Part shown: piece by piece, positions 30,463 through 40,300 of the stretch
Position numbering within the stretch: position 1 is the stretch's first letter
Layout of the letters: the number at the start of each line of letters is the position of its first letter
DNA from: Streptomyces sp. H27-H5
Lineage (GTDB): Bacteria > Actinomycetota > Actinomycetes > Streptomycetales > Streptomycetaceae
Reading direction: 5' to 3'
Assembly: GCF_026627505.1 (NCBI RefSeq)
Contig: NZ_JAPNLK010000075.1
Coordinates: forward strand, 1-40,950
Length of the DNA stretch: 40,950 nucleotides
Notes under the pieces: generated by a model
What the model was told of the DNA's origin: nothing
The model's input: only the letters and a program-made list of their open reading frames with translations
Databases searched by the model: none
Program-made: the position numbers and the translations under genes

Positions 30463-33378
30463 TCAAGCGGGTGGGACGGGCGTCTCATTATTTGAGCCTC
30501 TACGGATGACCATCGAGCCACTGGACGAGCCTCCGGCCAAGGCCGGCTGGGCCAAACCGCCCGGTACTGGGAACGTACCGCGCACGAGGGCGCGTCGCAG
30601 CCTGTATTCGTCGAGTGGTCCGGAGAAGGCCATTCCTTGACCATGGGTGCACCCCATCGCCCGCAGGGCCGACACCTGCTCGGGCAGGTCCACCCCGTCG
30701 GCCACCGACTGCATCCCCAGGTCGTTTGCGATCCGCAACAATCCTGCGGTGATCTTGTACAGGCGGGCCGATTCCACCAGGCCCTCGACCAGGCCCCGGT
30801 CCAGTTTCAGCATGTCCACGGGGAGGCGCCGGAGGGCGCTGATGGCCGCGTAACCGCTGCCGAAGCCGTCGAGGGCGATCAGGACGCCCAGCCGCCGCAA
30901 GGCCGTCAGGCGGCGCTCCAGCTCATCGAAGGGCACTCTGGGGTCGCTGTCGGCCAACTCGATCACGAGCGCGCCGGAGGGCAGGCCGTGCCGGGTCAGC
31001 AGGGCGTCCAGCGAGGCGAGCGGCGCGGAGCGGTCCAGCAGCCGCTGCGCGGTCATCCGGACCGCCACCGGCACGCGATGACCGGCCCGGTGCCGCTCGG
31101 CGGCCTGCTCCACGGCCTCCTCCAGCAACCAGCGCCCCAGCTCGGCGGTGCGCGAGGCGTCCGGGGCGGCGCTGTGGGCGGTGCCCTCGCTGTACTCGGC
31201 CACCCGCAGGAACTCGGCCGGCGTGAACAGGATCCCCTGGGCGGAGCGCCAACGGGCCTGCGCGGCGACGGCCGTGACCTCACCGCTCGCCAGCGAGACC
31301 ACGGGCTGGTGCAGCAGGGCGAACTCGCCCTCGTGGAGCGCGGTGCGCAGCCGCCCCGCGAGTTCGGCCTTGCGCACGACCTCGGCCTGCATCTGCGGGG
31401 CGTACAGCTCGACGCGGTTCTTGCCTCCCGCCTTGGCCCGGTACATCGCGAGATCCGCGTTGCGCATCAGGTCCGAAGGGGTGATGCCGGGGTCCGCGAA
31501 GGCCACGCCGATGCTCGCGGCGACCCTGACCTCGCTGCCCCCGATCCGGTACGGCTGGGAGAGCGTGGTGCGCAGCCGGTCGGCGATCTCGTGCACCTGG
31601 TACTCGCGGGCACCGCGGTCGCGGCTCCCGTCGCCCATGATCAGCGCGGCGAACTCGTCGCCGCCGAGCCGGGCCGCGGTGTCCCCGGCCCGGACCGAGT
31701 CCTGGAGTCGGCGGGCGGCCTCGACGAGCAGCTCGTCGCCGGCCTGGTGGCCGATGGTGTCGTTGACCGCCTTGAAGCCGTCGAGGTCGATGAAGAGCAC
31801 GGCGGTGCTGTGGTCCCCGGCCCTGCGGCCGGTCAGCGCCTGGCGGACCCTGCGGGTGAACAGGGCCCGGTTGGGGAGGTCGGTGAGGGGGTCGTGCTCG
31901 GCGCTGTGCTGGAGCTGGGCCTGGAGCCGGACGCGCTCGGTGACGTCGCGGCTGTTGAGGATGAGCCCGCCCTGGTGCCGGTTGACGGTGGACTCGACGT
32001 TGAGCCAGTCGCCGTCGCCCGACTCGAACCGGCACTCGATGCGGGTGGTGGGCTCCTCCGAGGGCGGCGCCGCCAGGAACCGGCGGACCTCGTGGACCAC
32101 GCGGCCGAGGTCGTCGGGATGGATCAGGGTGGCGAGTTCGGTCCCGATCAGTTCCTCCGCCTCGCGGCCGTAGACCCCGGCGGCGGCGGGACTCACGTAG
32201 CGCAGGGTGCCGGTGGGCGCGGCGATCATGATGACGTCGCTGGAGCCCTGGACCAGGGAACGGAAGTGGTTCTCCTTCTGGGCCAGTTCCTGGGTCAGCG
32301 CGATGTTGTCGACGAGCATGATGCCCTGCCGGATGACGAGGGCGAGGACCACCGTGCACCCGGTGAAGATGACCATCCGGTCGACCTTCCGGCCGTCCAC
32401 GACGTTGTACAGGATGCCGAGGGTGCAGACGGCGGCCGCGAGGTACGGCGTCAGCGCGGGCAGCGAGCCGGAGATGGGGCGGCTGTGCGGGCGCTCCGCG
32501 CGCGGGGGCCGCAGGGCCTGCTCGGCGGACTCGGCCCTGCGGGCGCCCCAGGGGGCGTACGCGAGCAGCAGCGAGCCCGCGAACCAGCCGGCGTCGAGGA
32601 TCTCGCCGGAACGGTAGGTGGTGTTCAGCAGCGGGGAGGTGAAGAGCGCGTCGCTCAGGACGGTCAGGGCGAGGGCGGCGATGGCCGTGTTGACCGCGGA
32701 GCGGTTGTTCGCCGAGCGGCGGAAGTGCAGGACCAGCACCATCGAGACGAGCGCGATGTCGAGCAGCGGGTACGCGAGGGACAGCGCGGCGCGGGGGACG
32801 CTGCCGGGGGCGCCCGACTGGACGGTGCGCGCGGCGTTGGCGAGGGCCAGGCTCCACGACAGCGTCAGCAGCGATCCGCCGATGAGCCAGGAGTCGAGGC
32901 CGAGGCAGACCCAGCCGGCCCGGGTGACGGGGCGCTTGGCGAGGATCAGCAGCCCCACGATGGCGGGCGGCGCGAAGCAGAGGAAGGCGAAGTCGGCGAG
33001 GGAGGGCTCCGGGACGTCCTGGCCGAGAATGACCTCGTACCAGCCCCAGACGGCGTTCCCGAGGGCCCCCATCAGGGAGGAGAACGCGAACATCAGCCAG
33101 GCGGGACGTTCGCGCCGGTCGATGGTGCGCGCGTAGTGGAAGCAGGAGACGGCGGCGAGCAGTCCCGCCGTGCTGAGTCCGAAGTCGCCCATGATCTTGG
33201 CGAGTTCGGTCGATCCCCAGCCGAGGGCGGCTCCCACGGCGTAACCGCCGCTGACCACCGCGAGGAGGAGCTGGGCCGCCAGGCCCTTGCCGGCGCCCGC
33301 CGTCGGGGGCCGGGTCAGGAGTGCCGCCCCCGGGGGGCTCACCGGTCCCCCTCGCCTGCCAGCTTCGGCGCACCCCAT
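30463..33378 (-). CDS. cdgC: Membrane-bound PAS-GGDEF-EAL c-di-GMP protein CdgC
   Basis: A 971-aa membrane protein with about 10 N-terminal hydrophobic segments (about 30-360), a PAS domain (about 368-490), GGDEF (about 495-665) and EAL (about 680-930). The GGDEF motif is intact (RLGGDEF, 570-576) with the RxxD inhibitory site (RAGD, 563-566), so it should make c-di-GMP. The EAL is degenerate: EAL is AAQ (705-707) and DDFG is DGFG, so hydrolysis is unlikely. Position next to ilvB matches S. coelicolor CdgC (SCO5511), known as a diguanylate cyclase in Streptomyces. ATG at 33378 was chosen because GGAGG lies 6 nt upstream; the longer frame to 33420 has none. Confidence 0.9.
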   Translation of the reverse strand: MGCAEAGRRGGPVSPPGAALLTRPPTAGAGKGLAAQLLLAVVSGGYAVGAALGWGSTELAKIMGDFGLSTAGLLAAVSCFHYARTIDRRERPAWLMFAFSSLMGALGNAVWGWYEVILGQDVPEPSLADFAFLCFAPPAIVGLLILAKRPVTRAGWVCLGLDSWLIGGSLLTLSWSLALANAARTVQSGAPGSVPRAALSLAYPLLDIALVSMVLVLHFRRSANNRSAVNTAIAALALTVLSDALFTSPLLNTTYRSGEILDAGWFAGSLLLAYAPWGARRAESAEQALRPPRAERPHSRPISGSLPALTPYLAAAVCTLGILYNVVDGRKVDRMVIFTGCTVVLALVIRQGIMLVDNIALTQELAQKENHFRSLVQGSSDVIMIAAPTGTLRYVSPAAAGVYGREAEELIGTELATLIHPDDLGRVVHEVRRFLAAPPSEEPTTRIECRFESGDGDWLNVESTVNRHQGGLILNSRDVTERVRLQAQLQHSAEHDPLTDLPNRALFTRRVRQALTGRRAGDHSTAVLFIDLDGFKAVNDTIGHQAGDELLVEAARRLQDSVRAGDTAARLGGDEFAALIMGDGSRDRGAREYQVHEIADRLRTTLSQPYRIGGSEVRVAASIGVAFADPGITPSDLMRNADLAMYRAKAGGKNRVELYAPQMQAEVVRKAELAGRLRTALHEGEFALLHQPVVSLASGEVTAVAAQARWRSAQGILFTPAEFLRVAEYSEGTAHSAAPDASRTAELGRWLLEEAVEQAAERHRAGHRVPVAVRMTAQRLLDRSAPLASLDALLTRHGLPSGALVIELADSDPRVPFDELERRLTALRRLGVLIALDGFGSGYAAISALRRLPVDMLKLDRGLVEGLVESARLYKITAGLLRIANDLGMQSVADGVDLPEQVSALRAMGCTHGQGMAFSGPLDEYRLRRALVRGTFPVPGGLAQPALAGGSSSGSMVIRRGSNNETPVPPA

Positions 33379-33518
33379 CGTCGCCTCCGGCGGCTCTGCC
33401 GCGTCGGATCCTTCGTCCATTGGCCGTGCATCGCCCGTCGCCCCCCAAAGTGTCCGATCACTCCCCGACGCCAGACGTTCCCGGCGCAGCCCCTTCTTCC
33501 GGACGATACACCACTTTC

Positions 33519-33532
33519 GTCACTCAGTGACA
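33519..33532. promoter_or_regulatory. BldD-like box upstream of cdgC
   Basis: GTCACTCAGTGACA contains the perfect palindrome GTCACT-C-AGTGAC (33519-33531). Against the BldD consensus (TNACNC(A/T)GNGTNA) TCACTCAGTGACA (33520-33532) misses only one fixed position. It lies about 140 bp before the cdgC start, near a TATCGT -10 candidate on the minus strand. BldD, with c-di-GMP as its effector, controls several cdg genes in Streptomyces. The interval 33379-33615 holds no gene. Confidence 0.6.
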
Positions 33533-33615
33533 TACCTCCTCTACTCTCCGTCACCGCCTGGGGAGTTGTCGACACCGCGCGCACTCGGGTGATTGCGGAG
33601 CGTGCTCACATCGGG

Positions 33616-34563
33616 TCACCCGGTGGTCAACACCGTGTTCTCCAGGGGCTCGCCGGCGGCGAACCGGGTGAGCTGACGGGCCAGGAGCCGTTTGGCCCGG
33701 GGCTCGAACGCCGAGGTGCTGCCGCCCACATGGGGCGTGATCAGGACGTTCGGGGCGTGCCACAGCGGGTGGCCGGCGGGCAGCGGTTCCGGCTCGGTCA
33801 CGTCGAGCGCCGCCCGCAACCGGCCCGATTCCAGCTCCGCCAGCAGGGCCGCCGTGTCGACGACCGGGCCGCGCGCCACGTTCACGAGCAGGGCTCCGTC
33901 CTTCATCCGGCTCAGGAATCCGGCGTCGGCCAGGCCGCGGGTGGCGTCGGTCAGCGGGGTGGAGAGGATCACCACATCGGCGTCCGGAAGGAGTCGGGGC
34001 AGATCGGCGAGGGCGTGCACCGGCCCGTGCGCGGTGGTGCGCGCGGAGCGCGCGACCCGCGTGACGCGCGCGCACTCGAAGGGGATCAACCGGTCCTCGA
34101 TGGCCGCGCCGACCGACCCGTGGCCGACGATCAGGACCGACTTGTCGGCGAGGGCCGGGTAGAACCCGGAGCGCCACTCCTCATGGTCCTGGCCGCGGAC
34201 CATGCCGGGGATGCCGCGGAGCGAGGCGAGGATCAGGGTGAGGGTCAGTTCGGCGGTGCTGGCCTCGTGCACGCCGCGGGCGTTGCACAGGCGCACGCCG
34301 GGCCGCAGTCCGTCGAGGCCGCCGAGCACGTGGTCGATGCCCGCGGTGAGGGTCTGGACGACCTGGAGGTCGGGCATCGCCGGCAGCGGTCGCAGGGTGA
34401 CGGCCGGGGACTTCATGTACGGGGTGACGTAGAAGGCGCAGTCCCCCGGGTCCGCGGGGTACGCGTCCTCGCCGTCCCACCGTCGGTACCGGAAGCAGTC
34501 GGGAAGGCCTTCGATCTCGTCGGCGGCGAAGGGGAGCCAGACGTCCGGGGTCGTTGCAGTCAT
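33616..34563 (-). CDS. D-2-hydroxyacid dehydrogenase family protein
   Basis: A 315-aa NAD(P)-dependent oxidoreductase of the D-isomer family, cytosolic. NAD motif VLIVGHGSVGAAIEDRL (GxGxxG type), catalytic Arg in VNVARGPVVDTAAL, Asp/Glu region and catalytic His in ITPHVGGSTSAF. The N-terminal part (about 1-100) contains LQVVQTLTAGIDHVL and NARGVHEASTAELTLTLILA, also typical. Substrate, probably a 2-keto acid, cannot be assigned. ATG at 34563 lacks an SD but has a -10-like TAGCCT 7 nt upstream, so the mRNA may be leaderless. Divergent from the aldo/keto reductase. Confidence 0.87.
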   Translation of the reverse strand: MTATTPDVWLPFAADEIEGLPDCFRYRRWDGEDAYPADPGDCAFYVTPYMKSPAVTLRPLPAMPDLQVVQTLTAGIDHVLGGLDGLRPGVRLCNARGVHEASTAELTLTLILASLRGIPGMVRGQDHEEWRSGFYPALADKSVLIVGHGSVGAAIEDRLIPFECARVTRVARSARTTAHGPVHALADLPRLLPDADVVILSTPLTDATRGLADAGFLSRMKDGALLVNVARGPVVDTAALLAELESGRLRAALDVTEPEPLPAGHPLWHAPNVLITPHVGGSTSAFEPRAKRLLARQLTRFAAGEPLENTVLTTG

Positions 34564-34636
34564 GATCACGAGGCTATGCCAAGGGATCCGGATCAAGCCG
34601 TTAGTTTGATGGCCGGACCGGGAGGGGGACGCACAG

Positions 34637-35644
34637 GTGGAGCGCAGGTCGATCGGATCGGGGCCGCTGCGGGTGGGCGCCATCGGGCTCGGCTGCATGC
34701 CGATGAGCTGGGCCTACGCGCCCTCGCACCGCCGGGGCGAGGAGTCGATGCGGACCCTGCACACGGCCCTCGACCTCGGCGCGAACCTGCTGGACACGGC
34801 CGATGTGTACGGGCCGTTCACGAACGAGCTGGTTCTGGGCCGGGTGCTGCGGGAGCGGCGTTCCGAGGCCTTCGTGTCGGCCAAGGTGGGCCTGCGGGCG
34901 GGTGAGCAGCACGTGGTGGCGGACGGTCGGCCCGGATACGTGCGGCGGGCCTGCGACGCCTCGCTGCGGCGGCTGCGGACCGACGTCATAGACCTGTACC
35001 AGCTGCACCGGGTGGACCCGGACGTGCCGGTGGAGGAGACCTGGGGCGCCATGGCGGAGCTGGTGGCGGCGGGGAAGGTGCGGGCGCTCGGCTTCTGTGC
35101 GCTGGGCGCGGGCGCCGGGCCGGGCGCGGGGCGGCGCGGTGACCGGGCCTACCGGTCGACGGTGGGGTTGTTGGAGCGGGCCCAGCAGGTGTTCCCGGTG
35201 AGCGCCGTGCAGGCCGAACTGTCGGTGTGGTCGCCGGAGGCCGCGTGGCAGTTGCTGCCGTGGTGCGCGGCGCGCGGGGTGGGGGTGCTGGCGGCGATGC
35301 CGCTGGGCAGCGGCTTCCTGACCGGGACGCTGCGACCGGGCGCCGGCTTCGAGTCGGCGGACGTGCGGGCCCGGCACCCGAGGTTCACCGCGGAGGCGAT
35401 GGCTTCGAACCAGGTGCTGGTGGCGGGGCTGCGGCTGGTCGCGCGGCGGCACGGCCCGGAGGTCACCCCGGCCCAGGTGGCGCTGGCGTGGGTGCTGGCG
35501 CAGGGGCCGCACGTGGTGCCCGTCCCGGGGGCCGATCGGGCCCACTGGGCGGCGGAGAACGCCCGGGCGGCCGAGGTTCGGCTCACGGCCGGGGACCTGG
35601 CCGAGATGGCGGAGCTGCCGGCGGCGGTGGGAGCCTGGGACTGA
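34637..35644 (+). CDS. Aldo/keto reductase
   Basis: A 335-aa NADPH-dependent reductase with a TIM-barrel fold, close to YajO/perakine-reductase-like members. The catalytic tetrad is visible: Asp and Tyr in DTADVYGPF (about 53-61), Lys in VSAKVGLR, His in YQLHRVDPDV (about 121-130). Cofactor-binding end blocks VALAWVLAQG and VPVPGADRAHWAAEN fit. GTG at 34637 has GGGAGGGGG upstream. The 73 bp to the divergent hydroxyacid dehydrogenase is the shared promoter region. Substrate unknown. Confidence 0.88.
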   Translation: MERRSIGSGPLRVGAIGLGCMPMSWAYAPSHRRGEESMRTLHTALDLGANLLDTADVYGPFTNELVLGRVLRERRSEAFVSAKVGLRAGEQHVVADGRPGYVRRACDASLRRLRTDVIDLYQLHRVDPDVPVEETWGAMAELVAAGKVRALGFCALGAGAGPGAGRRGDRAYRSTVGLLERAQQVFPVSAVQAELSVWSPEAAWQLLPWCAARGVGVLAAMPLGSGFLTGTLRPGAGFESADVRARHPRFTAEAMASNQVLVAGLRLVARRHGPEVTPAQVALAWVLAQGPHVVPVPGADRAHWAAENARAAEVRLTAGDLAEMAELPAAVGAWD

Positions 35645-35787
35645 CCCCGGCCGGGGGCCGTGCCCGCGCGATCGGCGACCACCGGCACATCCACTCGATC
35701 GAGTGTACGAGTGGTGGAACTTCGGGCGGTGCCGCCGGTGTTGAGTCGGTGGGAAGGCACGATCGGAGCACCGGAAGGGACAGCGCG

Positions 35788-37128
35788 ATGCGATACGAAC
35801 CGCGGTACGGACAGGGCGACGGACGGGGCGAGGGGAACCCGGGGGTGCCGGCGGAGGTGGGTTCCCCGCGCCGCGACGACCGGCGGGTCGGGCAGCGGGA
35901 CGGGCGGCGGGACGGGCCCTCCGCGCCCCCGGTCGCGTACGACGTCGCGGGCGGCCGGCCCCGGTCGGTCCTGACGGCGCTGGCCCTGGCCGGGTGCGGG
36001 GCCCTGCTGGCGGCGGGCTGCTCGCCGCCGGGCGGGGAGGCGGCCCGGCCGGGCGGTTCCCCACCGGGTACGGCCTCGCCGGGGGGCGGGTCGCCGGGTT
36101 CCTCCGGGTCCCCCTCCCCGAGCGCTCCGCCCGCCAAGGGCGCCGTGACGGTGACGGGCGAGGTCGCCAAGGGGCTGGAGTCCCCGTGGGGTGTGGCGGC
36201 GCTGCCGGGCGGGGACCTGCTGGTCGCCTCGCGGGACAAGGGGACCATCAGTCGGGTGCGGGCCGGCACGGGCGCGGTGACGCCGATCGGCGAGGTCCCC
36301 GGGGTGGTGCGGGGCGGCGAGGGCGGGCTGCTGGGTCTCGCGCTCTCCCCCACCTTCGCCTCGGATCGGCTCGTGTACGTGTACTTCACGACCGAGTCCG
36401 ACAACAGGATCGCCCGGCTGCGTTATGACGACCAGAGGTCCGCCGGGCAGCGGTTGGGGGCGCCCGACACGGTGTTCCGGGGCATCCCGAAGGGCCTCGT
36501 CCACAACGGGGGTCGGATCGCGTTCGGCCCGGACAAGATGCTGTACGTCGGCACCGGGGAGACCGGCGAGACCGGGCTGGCGCAGGACAAGAAGTCCCTC
36601 GGCGGCAAGATCCTGCGGATGACCCCGGACGGGGAACCGGTGCACGGCAATCCGGAGGCGGACTCGGTCGTCTATTCGTACGGGCACCGCAATGTGCAGG
36701 GCCTCACCTGGGACGAGGACAAGCGGCTGTGGGCCGCCGAGTTCGGCCAGAACACGTGGGACGAGCTGAATCTGATCGAGCCCGGTGTGAACTACGGCTG
36801 GCCGGAGGCCGAGGGGAAGGCGGGCAGACCCGGCTTCCGGGATCCGGTGGCCGTGTGGAAGACCGGCGACGCGTCGCCGAGCGGCATCGCCTGGGCACAG
36901 GGCTCGATCTGGATGGCGGGGCTGAAGGGCGAGCGGCTGTGGCGGATCCCGCTGGCCGGGACGACCCCGGTGGCGGAGCCGGAGGCCTTCCTCCAGGGTC
37001 GGTACGGCCGGCTGCGGACCGTGGTGCCCCTGGGTGGGGACGCGTTGTTGCTGGTCACGAGCGAGACGGACGGGCGCGGGTCGCCGGAGGCCGGCGACGA
37101 CAGGATTCTGACACTGACGGTGCGATGA
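35788..37128 (+). CDS. PQQ-type sugar (glucose/sorbosone) dehydrogenase lipoprotein
   Basis: A 446-aa beta-propeller oxidoreductase on the outer face of the membrane. After residue 78 (Cys of LLAAGC, a lipobox; LALAGC with Cys70 is an alternative) comes a Pro/Gly/Ser linker and then the soluble glucose dehydrogenase-like domain: SPWGVAALPGGDLLVASRD, GGEGGLLGLALSP, HNGGRIAFGPDKMLYVGTGE, GHRNVQGLTWDEDKRLWAAEFG and ELNLIEPGVNYGWPEAEG. Most relatives of this group bind PQQ and Ca. Unusually, some 50 charged residues precede the hydrophobic signal. ATG at 35788 has GGAAGGGA in place; no later start codon lies close to the signal. Confidence 0.85.
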   Translation: MRYEPRYGQGDGRGEGNPGVPAEVGSPRRDDRRVGQRDGRRDGPSAPPVAYDVAGGRPRSVLTALALAGCGALLAAGCSPPGGEAARPGGSPPGTASPGGGSPGSSGSPSPSAPPAKGAVTVTGEVAKGLESPWGVAALPGGDLLVASRDKGTISRVRAGTGAVTPIGEVPGVVRGGEGGLLGLALSPTFASDRLVYVYFTTESDNRIARLRYDDQRSAGQRLGAPDTVFRGIPKGLVHNGGRIAFGPDKMLYVGTGETGETGLAQDKKSLGGKILRMTPDGEPVHGNPEADSVVYSYGHRNVQGLTWDEDKRLWAAEFGQNTWDELNLIEPGVNYGWPEAEGKAGRPGFRDPVAVWKTGDASPSGIAWAQGSIWMAGLKGERLWRIPLAGTTPVAEPEAFLQGRYGRLRTVVPLGGDALLLVTSETDGRGSPEAGDDRILTLTVR

Positions 37129-37170
37129 CCGACGAGGCCCCGGTCGGGGACGAAAGGCGTGGTGGACACC

Positions 37171-37344
37171 GTGTTCAACATGATCGAGGAGCTCTTCGCC
37201 CCGGGACGCAAGCACACGAACGAGGAGAAGAAGCGACTGGAGCTGTCCCGGACCGACGTCGATGACGGCGATCCGGGACGGGGCCCGATAGATCTCGACT
37301 CCGGCAAGGTGCTCATACGCCCTGCCGAGCGACCTCCGGCCTAG
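37171..37344 (+). CDS. DUF6191-type small protein (57 aa)
   Basis: A short, highly charged protein starting MFNMIEELFAPGRKHTNEEK and ending with DLDSGKVLIRP, a pattern common in Streptomyces proteins classed as DUF6191. Function unknown, soluble. Possible GTG starts are 37159, 37162 and 37171; 37171 (FNMIEELFAPG) best matches the family start and has GGTGGA upstream. It lies 42 bp after the sugar dehydrogenase and its 3' end overlaps that of the opposing LuxR gene by 32 bp. Confidence 0.75.
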   Translation: MFNMIEELFAPGRKHTNEEKKRLELSRTDVDDGDPGRGPIDLDSGKVLIRPAERPPA

Positions 37345-40300
37345 CCCCGGCGCCGCGATCCGGGGCGGATCCGGACGGCCGGCCACCGCGACCGGCCGGG
37401 CCGCCTCCCGGGATCTGGCCCTGCTCTTGGTCCGGGCGGTCCTGGACATCGGGGCCGAACAGCCTGAGCCGGTGGGCGAGGGCGGCGGCCTCACCGCGGC
37501 CGGCCACGCCCAGCTTGGCCAGGATGTTCGAGACGTGCACGCTGGCCGTCTTCGGGGAGATGAAGAGTTCCTCGGCGATCCGACGGTTGGTACTGCCCGT
37601 CGCGACCAGCCGCAGTACGTCCCGTTCGCGGCTGGTCAGCCCCAGGGCCTCGACCGGATCCACCTCCGGCGCCGGCGGCGCCCCGTGCGGGTCCGGGGCG
37701 TCGAGCGGGACCCGGGCGCGCCGCGCCAGCAGGGCCAGGTCCTCGCACAGCCGGCGGGAGCCGAGGCGCTCGGCGGCGGCATGGGCCTCGCGGAGCAGTT
37801 CGGCGGCCGTCTCCCGGTCACGGCCGGCCACGAGCAGGGCCTCGCCGAGTCGGTACACGGCCCGGGCGAGGAGGTACGGGCGGGCCAGGGGTCGGATCAT
37901 GGCCACGACTGCGGTCCAGTCCGCGGTGGTGTCCCGGCCCTCGGCGCGGAGCAGCTCGGCCCGGACGTACTCGGCGTGCGCGGTCCACACCGGCACCGGG
38001 GTCGCCAGGGTGCGGGCGGCGTCGCGCAGCGCCTTCAGGGCGGCTTCCCGGCCGGGGTCGGCGGTCGGGAGTCCCCTGGCGTCGGCCTCCGCGGTGGCCC
38101 CGGCCAGCAGCAGCGGCCAGGCGTAGCGGTGTTGCCCGAGGGCGAATCCGTGGGCGATGGCCTCGGTGACGTGGTGGCGGGCCTCGACGATCCGGCCCTC
38201 GCCCGCGGCCACGCCGATCTCCAGCCGGTAGAGCGGCAGCCGGTGTTGGGGTTGGGCGTCGTGCGTGCCGAAGTACGCGTGAGCCGTGGCGAGTTGCGCG
38301 GCGGCCTCGGAGAGTTCGCCGCGGGCCAGGGCCAGGTAGGAGAGGCGGGCGGCGGCGGAGGCGCGCGGGGCGGCGCTCTGGCCGACGCGGAGGGTCTCCC
38401 GCGCCTCCTCCGCGGCCTCGTCCCAGCGGCCGAGGCTGTAGAGGCTCTCCGCCATGTTGCCCCGGACCCAGGCCTCGGAGTCCAACAGCCTTGATTTGCC
38501 GACGAGTTCAGTGCCCCGTTTGGCCACTTCCACGGCTTCCGCGGAACGGCCCTGCGATTCCAGCTGAGAGGTGAGGTTGATATGAGCACGACCGGCCAGT
38601 GCGGTCAGCCCGAGTTCCGTGGCGCGGTCCTTGATCGCGTGCAGTTCGGCGAGGCCCGTCTCGCTGTCGCCGGAGTCGACGCACAGGGAGGCGACGGTGA
38701 TCCGCGCGTTGAGTTCGACGTCCTCCGCGCCGACCATCCGCGCGTACTCCACGGCGCGTTCGGCGGCGGCGAGGTTGTCGGGGCCCGGCTTGTGGAGCAT
38801 GCCCCAGCCCGCGGCCCGGACCAGCACCTCGGCGTGCACCTGGGACGGGGGCAGCCCCCGGACGAGTTCCTGCGCCCTGGCTATCTCCGCCCAGCCGTCG
38901 CCGCGGGCCAGGCTCGCGACCAGCCGGGAGCGCTCGGTCCAGAACCAGGCGGCCCGCAATGGGTCCTCGTCCTCCTCCAGCATGCGCAGCGCGGTCTTGG
39001 TCAGCTTGAGGGCGCGTTCGCGTTCGCCTCCGTAGCGGGCCGCGACGGTGGCCTCGGCCAGCAGGTCGAGCCGCTGGAGTCCGGTGTTCTCCGGGTCGCA
39101 TCCGCAGGGCGGGTACACGTCGGTGTAGTCCGCCGGGCGGAGTCCTTCGCGGGTCTCCTCCGGGACGCTGTCCCAGAGGTCGATGGCCCGCTCCAGCAGG
39201 CTCAGCTGCTCGGAGTAGGCGTGTCGGCGGCGGGCGGTCACGGAGGCGGCGAGGACGGCGGGCAGCGCCTTGACCGGGTCGTTGGCGTAGTACCAGTAGC
39301 TGGCCAGCCTGATGACCCGTTCGCCGGCGCGGACCAGCGTCTCGTCGGCCTCCATGGCCTCGGCGAACCGCCGGTTGACGCGGGCGCGCTCGCCGGGCAG
39401 CAGGTCGTCGCTGACGGCCTCGCGGACCAGGGAATGACGGAAGCGGTAGCCGTCCCCGTCGGAGGTGGGGAGGAGGATGTTGGCGCCGACGGCCGCCCGC
39501 AGGGCCTCGATCAGTTCGTCCTCGCCGAGCCCCGTGACGGCGCGCAGCAGCGGGTACTCGACGGTGGAACCGCCCTCGGCGACGATCCGGACGACGCGCT
39601 GCGCGGACTCCGGCAGGACCTCGACCCGGACGAGCAGCAGATCGCGCAGGGATTCGGTGAGTCCGGTACGGCAGCCGTTCTCCCGGGAGGCGACGAGTTC
39701 CTCGACGAAGAAGGCGTTGCCGTCGGAGCGCTCGAACACCGAGTCCACGAAGGCCTCGTCGGGTTGCGAGGCGAGGATGCCGGCGAGCTGTCGGCGTACT
39801 TCGGCCCGGTTGAAGCGGGGCAGTTCGATGCGTTGGACGGTGCGGAGCCGGTCGAGTTCGGCGAGGAGCGGGCGCAGCGGGTGGCGGCGGTGGATGTCGT
39901 CGGCGCGATAGGTGGCGACGACGACGAGGCGGCCGTTGCCGAGGGTGCGGAAGAGGTAGGCGAGGAGGTGCCGGGTGGAGGTGTCGGCCCAGTGCAGGTC
40001 TTCGAGGACGAGCACGATGGTGCGGTCGGCGGCGAGCCGTTCGAGCATGCGGGCCGTCAGCTCGAAGAGGCGCGCGGTGCTCTCCTCGTCGTGCGGGCCC
40101 CTCGGGGTGTCGCCGAGTTCGGGGAGGATCCGCGCGAGTTCGTCCTCCTGGCCGGCGGTCGCGGCGACCAGTTCCTCGGGGAACCGGCGGCTCAGGCTGC
40201 GCAGCGCCGTCGAGAAGGGGGCGAAGGGAAGCCCCTCCGCCCCGATCTCCACACAGCCTCCGACGGCCACCACCGCGCCGAGGCGGGCGGCCTCGCCCAG

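Noticed and set aside
30637..34905. A 1,422-codon open frame on the plus strand
   Set aside because: It runs opposite cdgC and the hydroxyacid dehydrogenase and is the high-GC mirror frame of real genes; its translation is Gly/Val/Arg-rich with no domain.
37427..38494. Plus-strand open frames opposite the LuxR gene
   Set aside because: Shadows of the LAL regulator, whose ATPase and helix-turn-helix motifs are on the minus strand.
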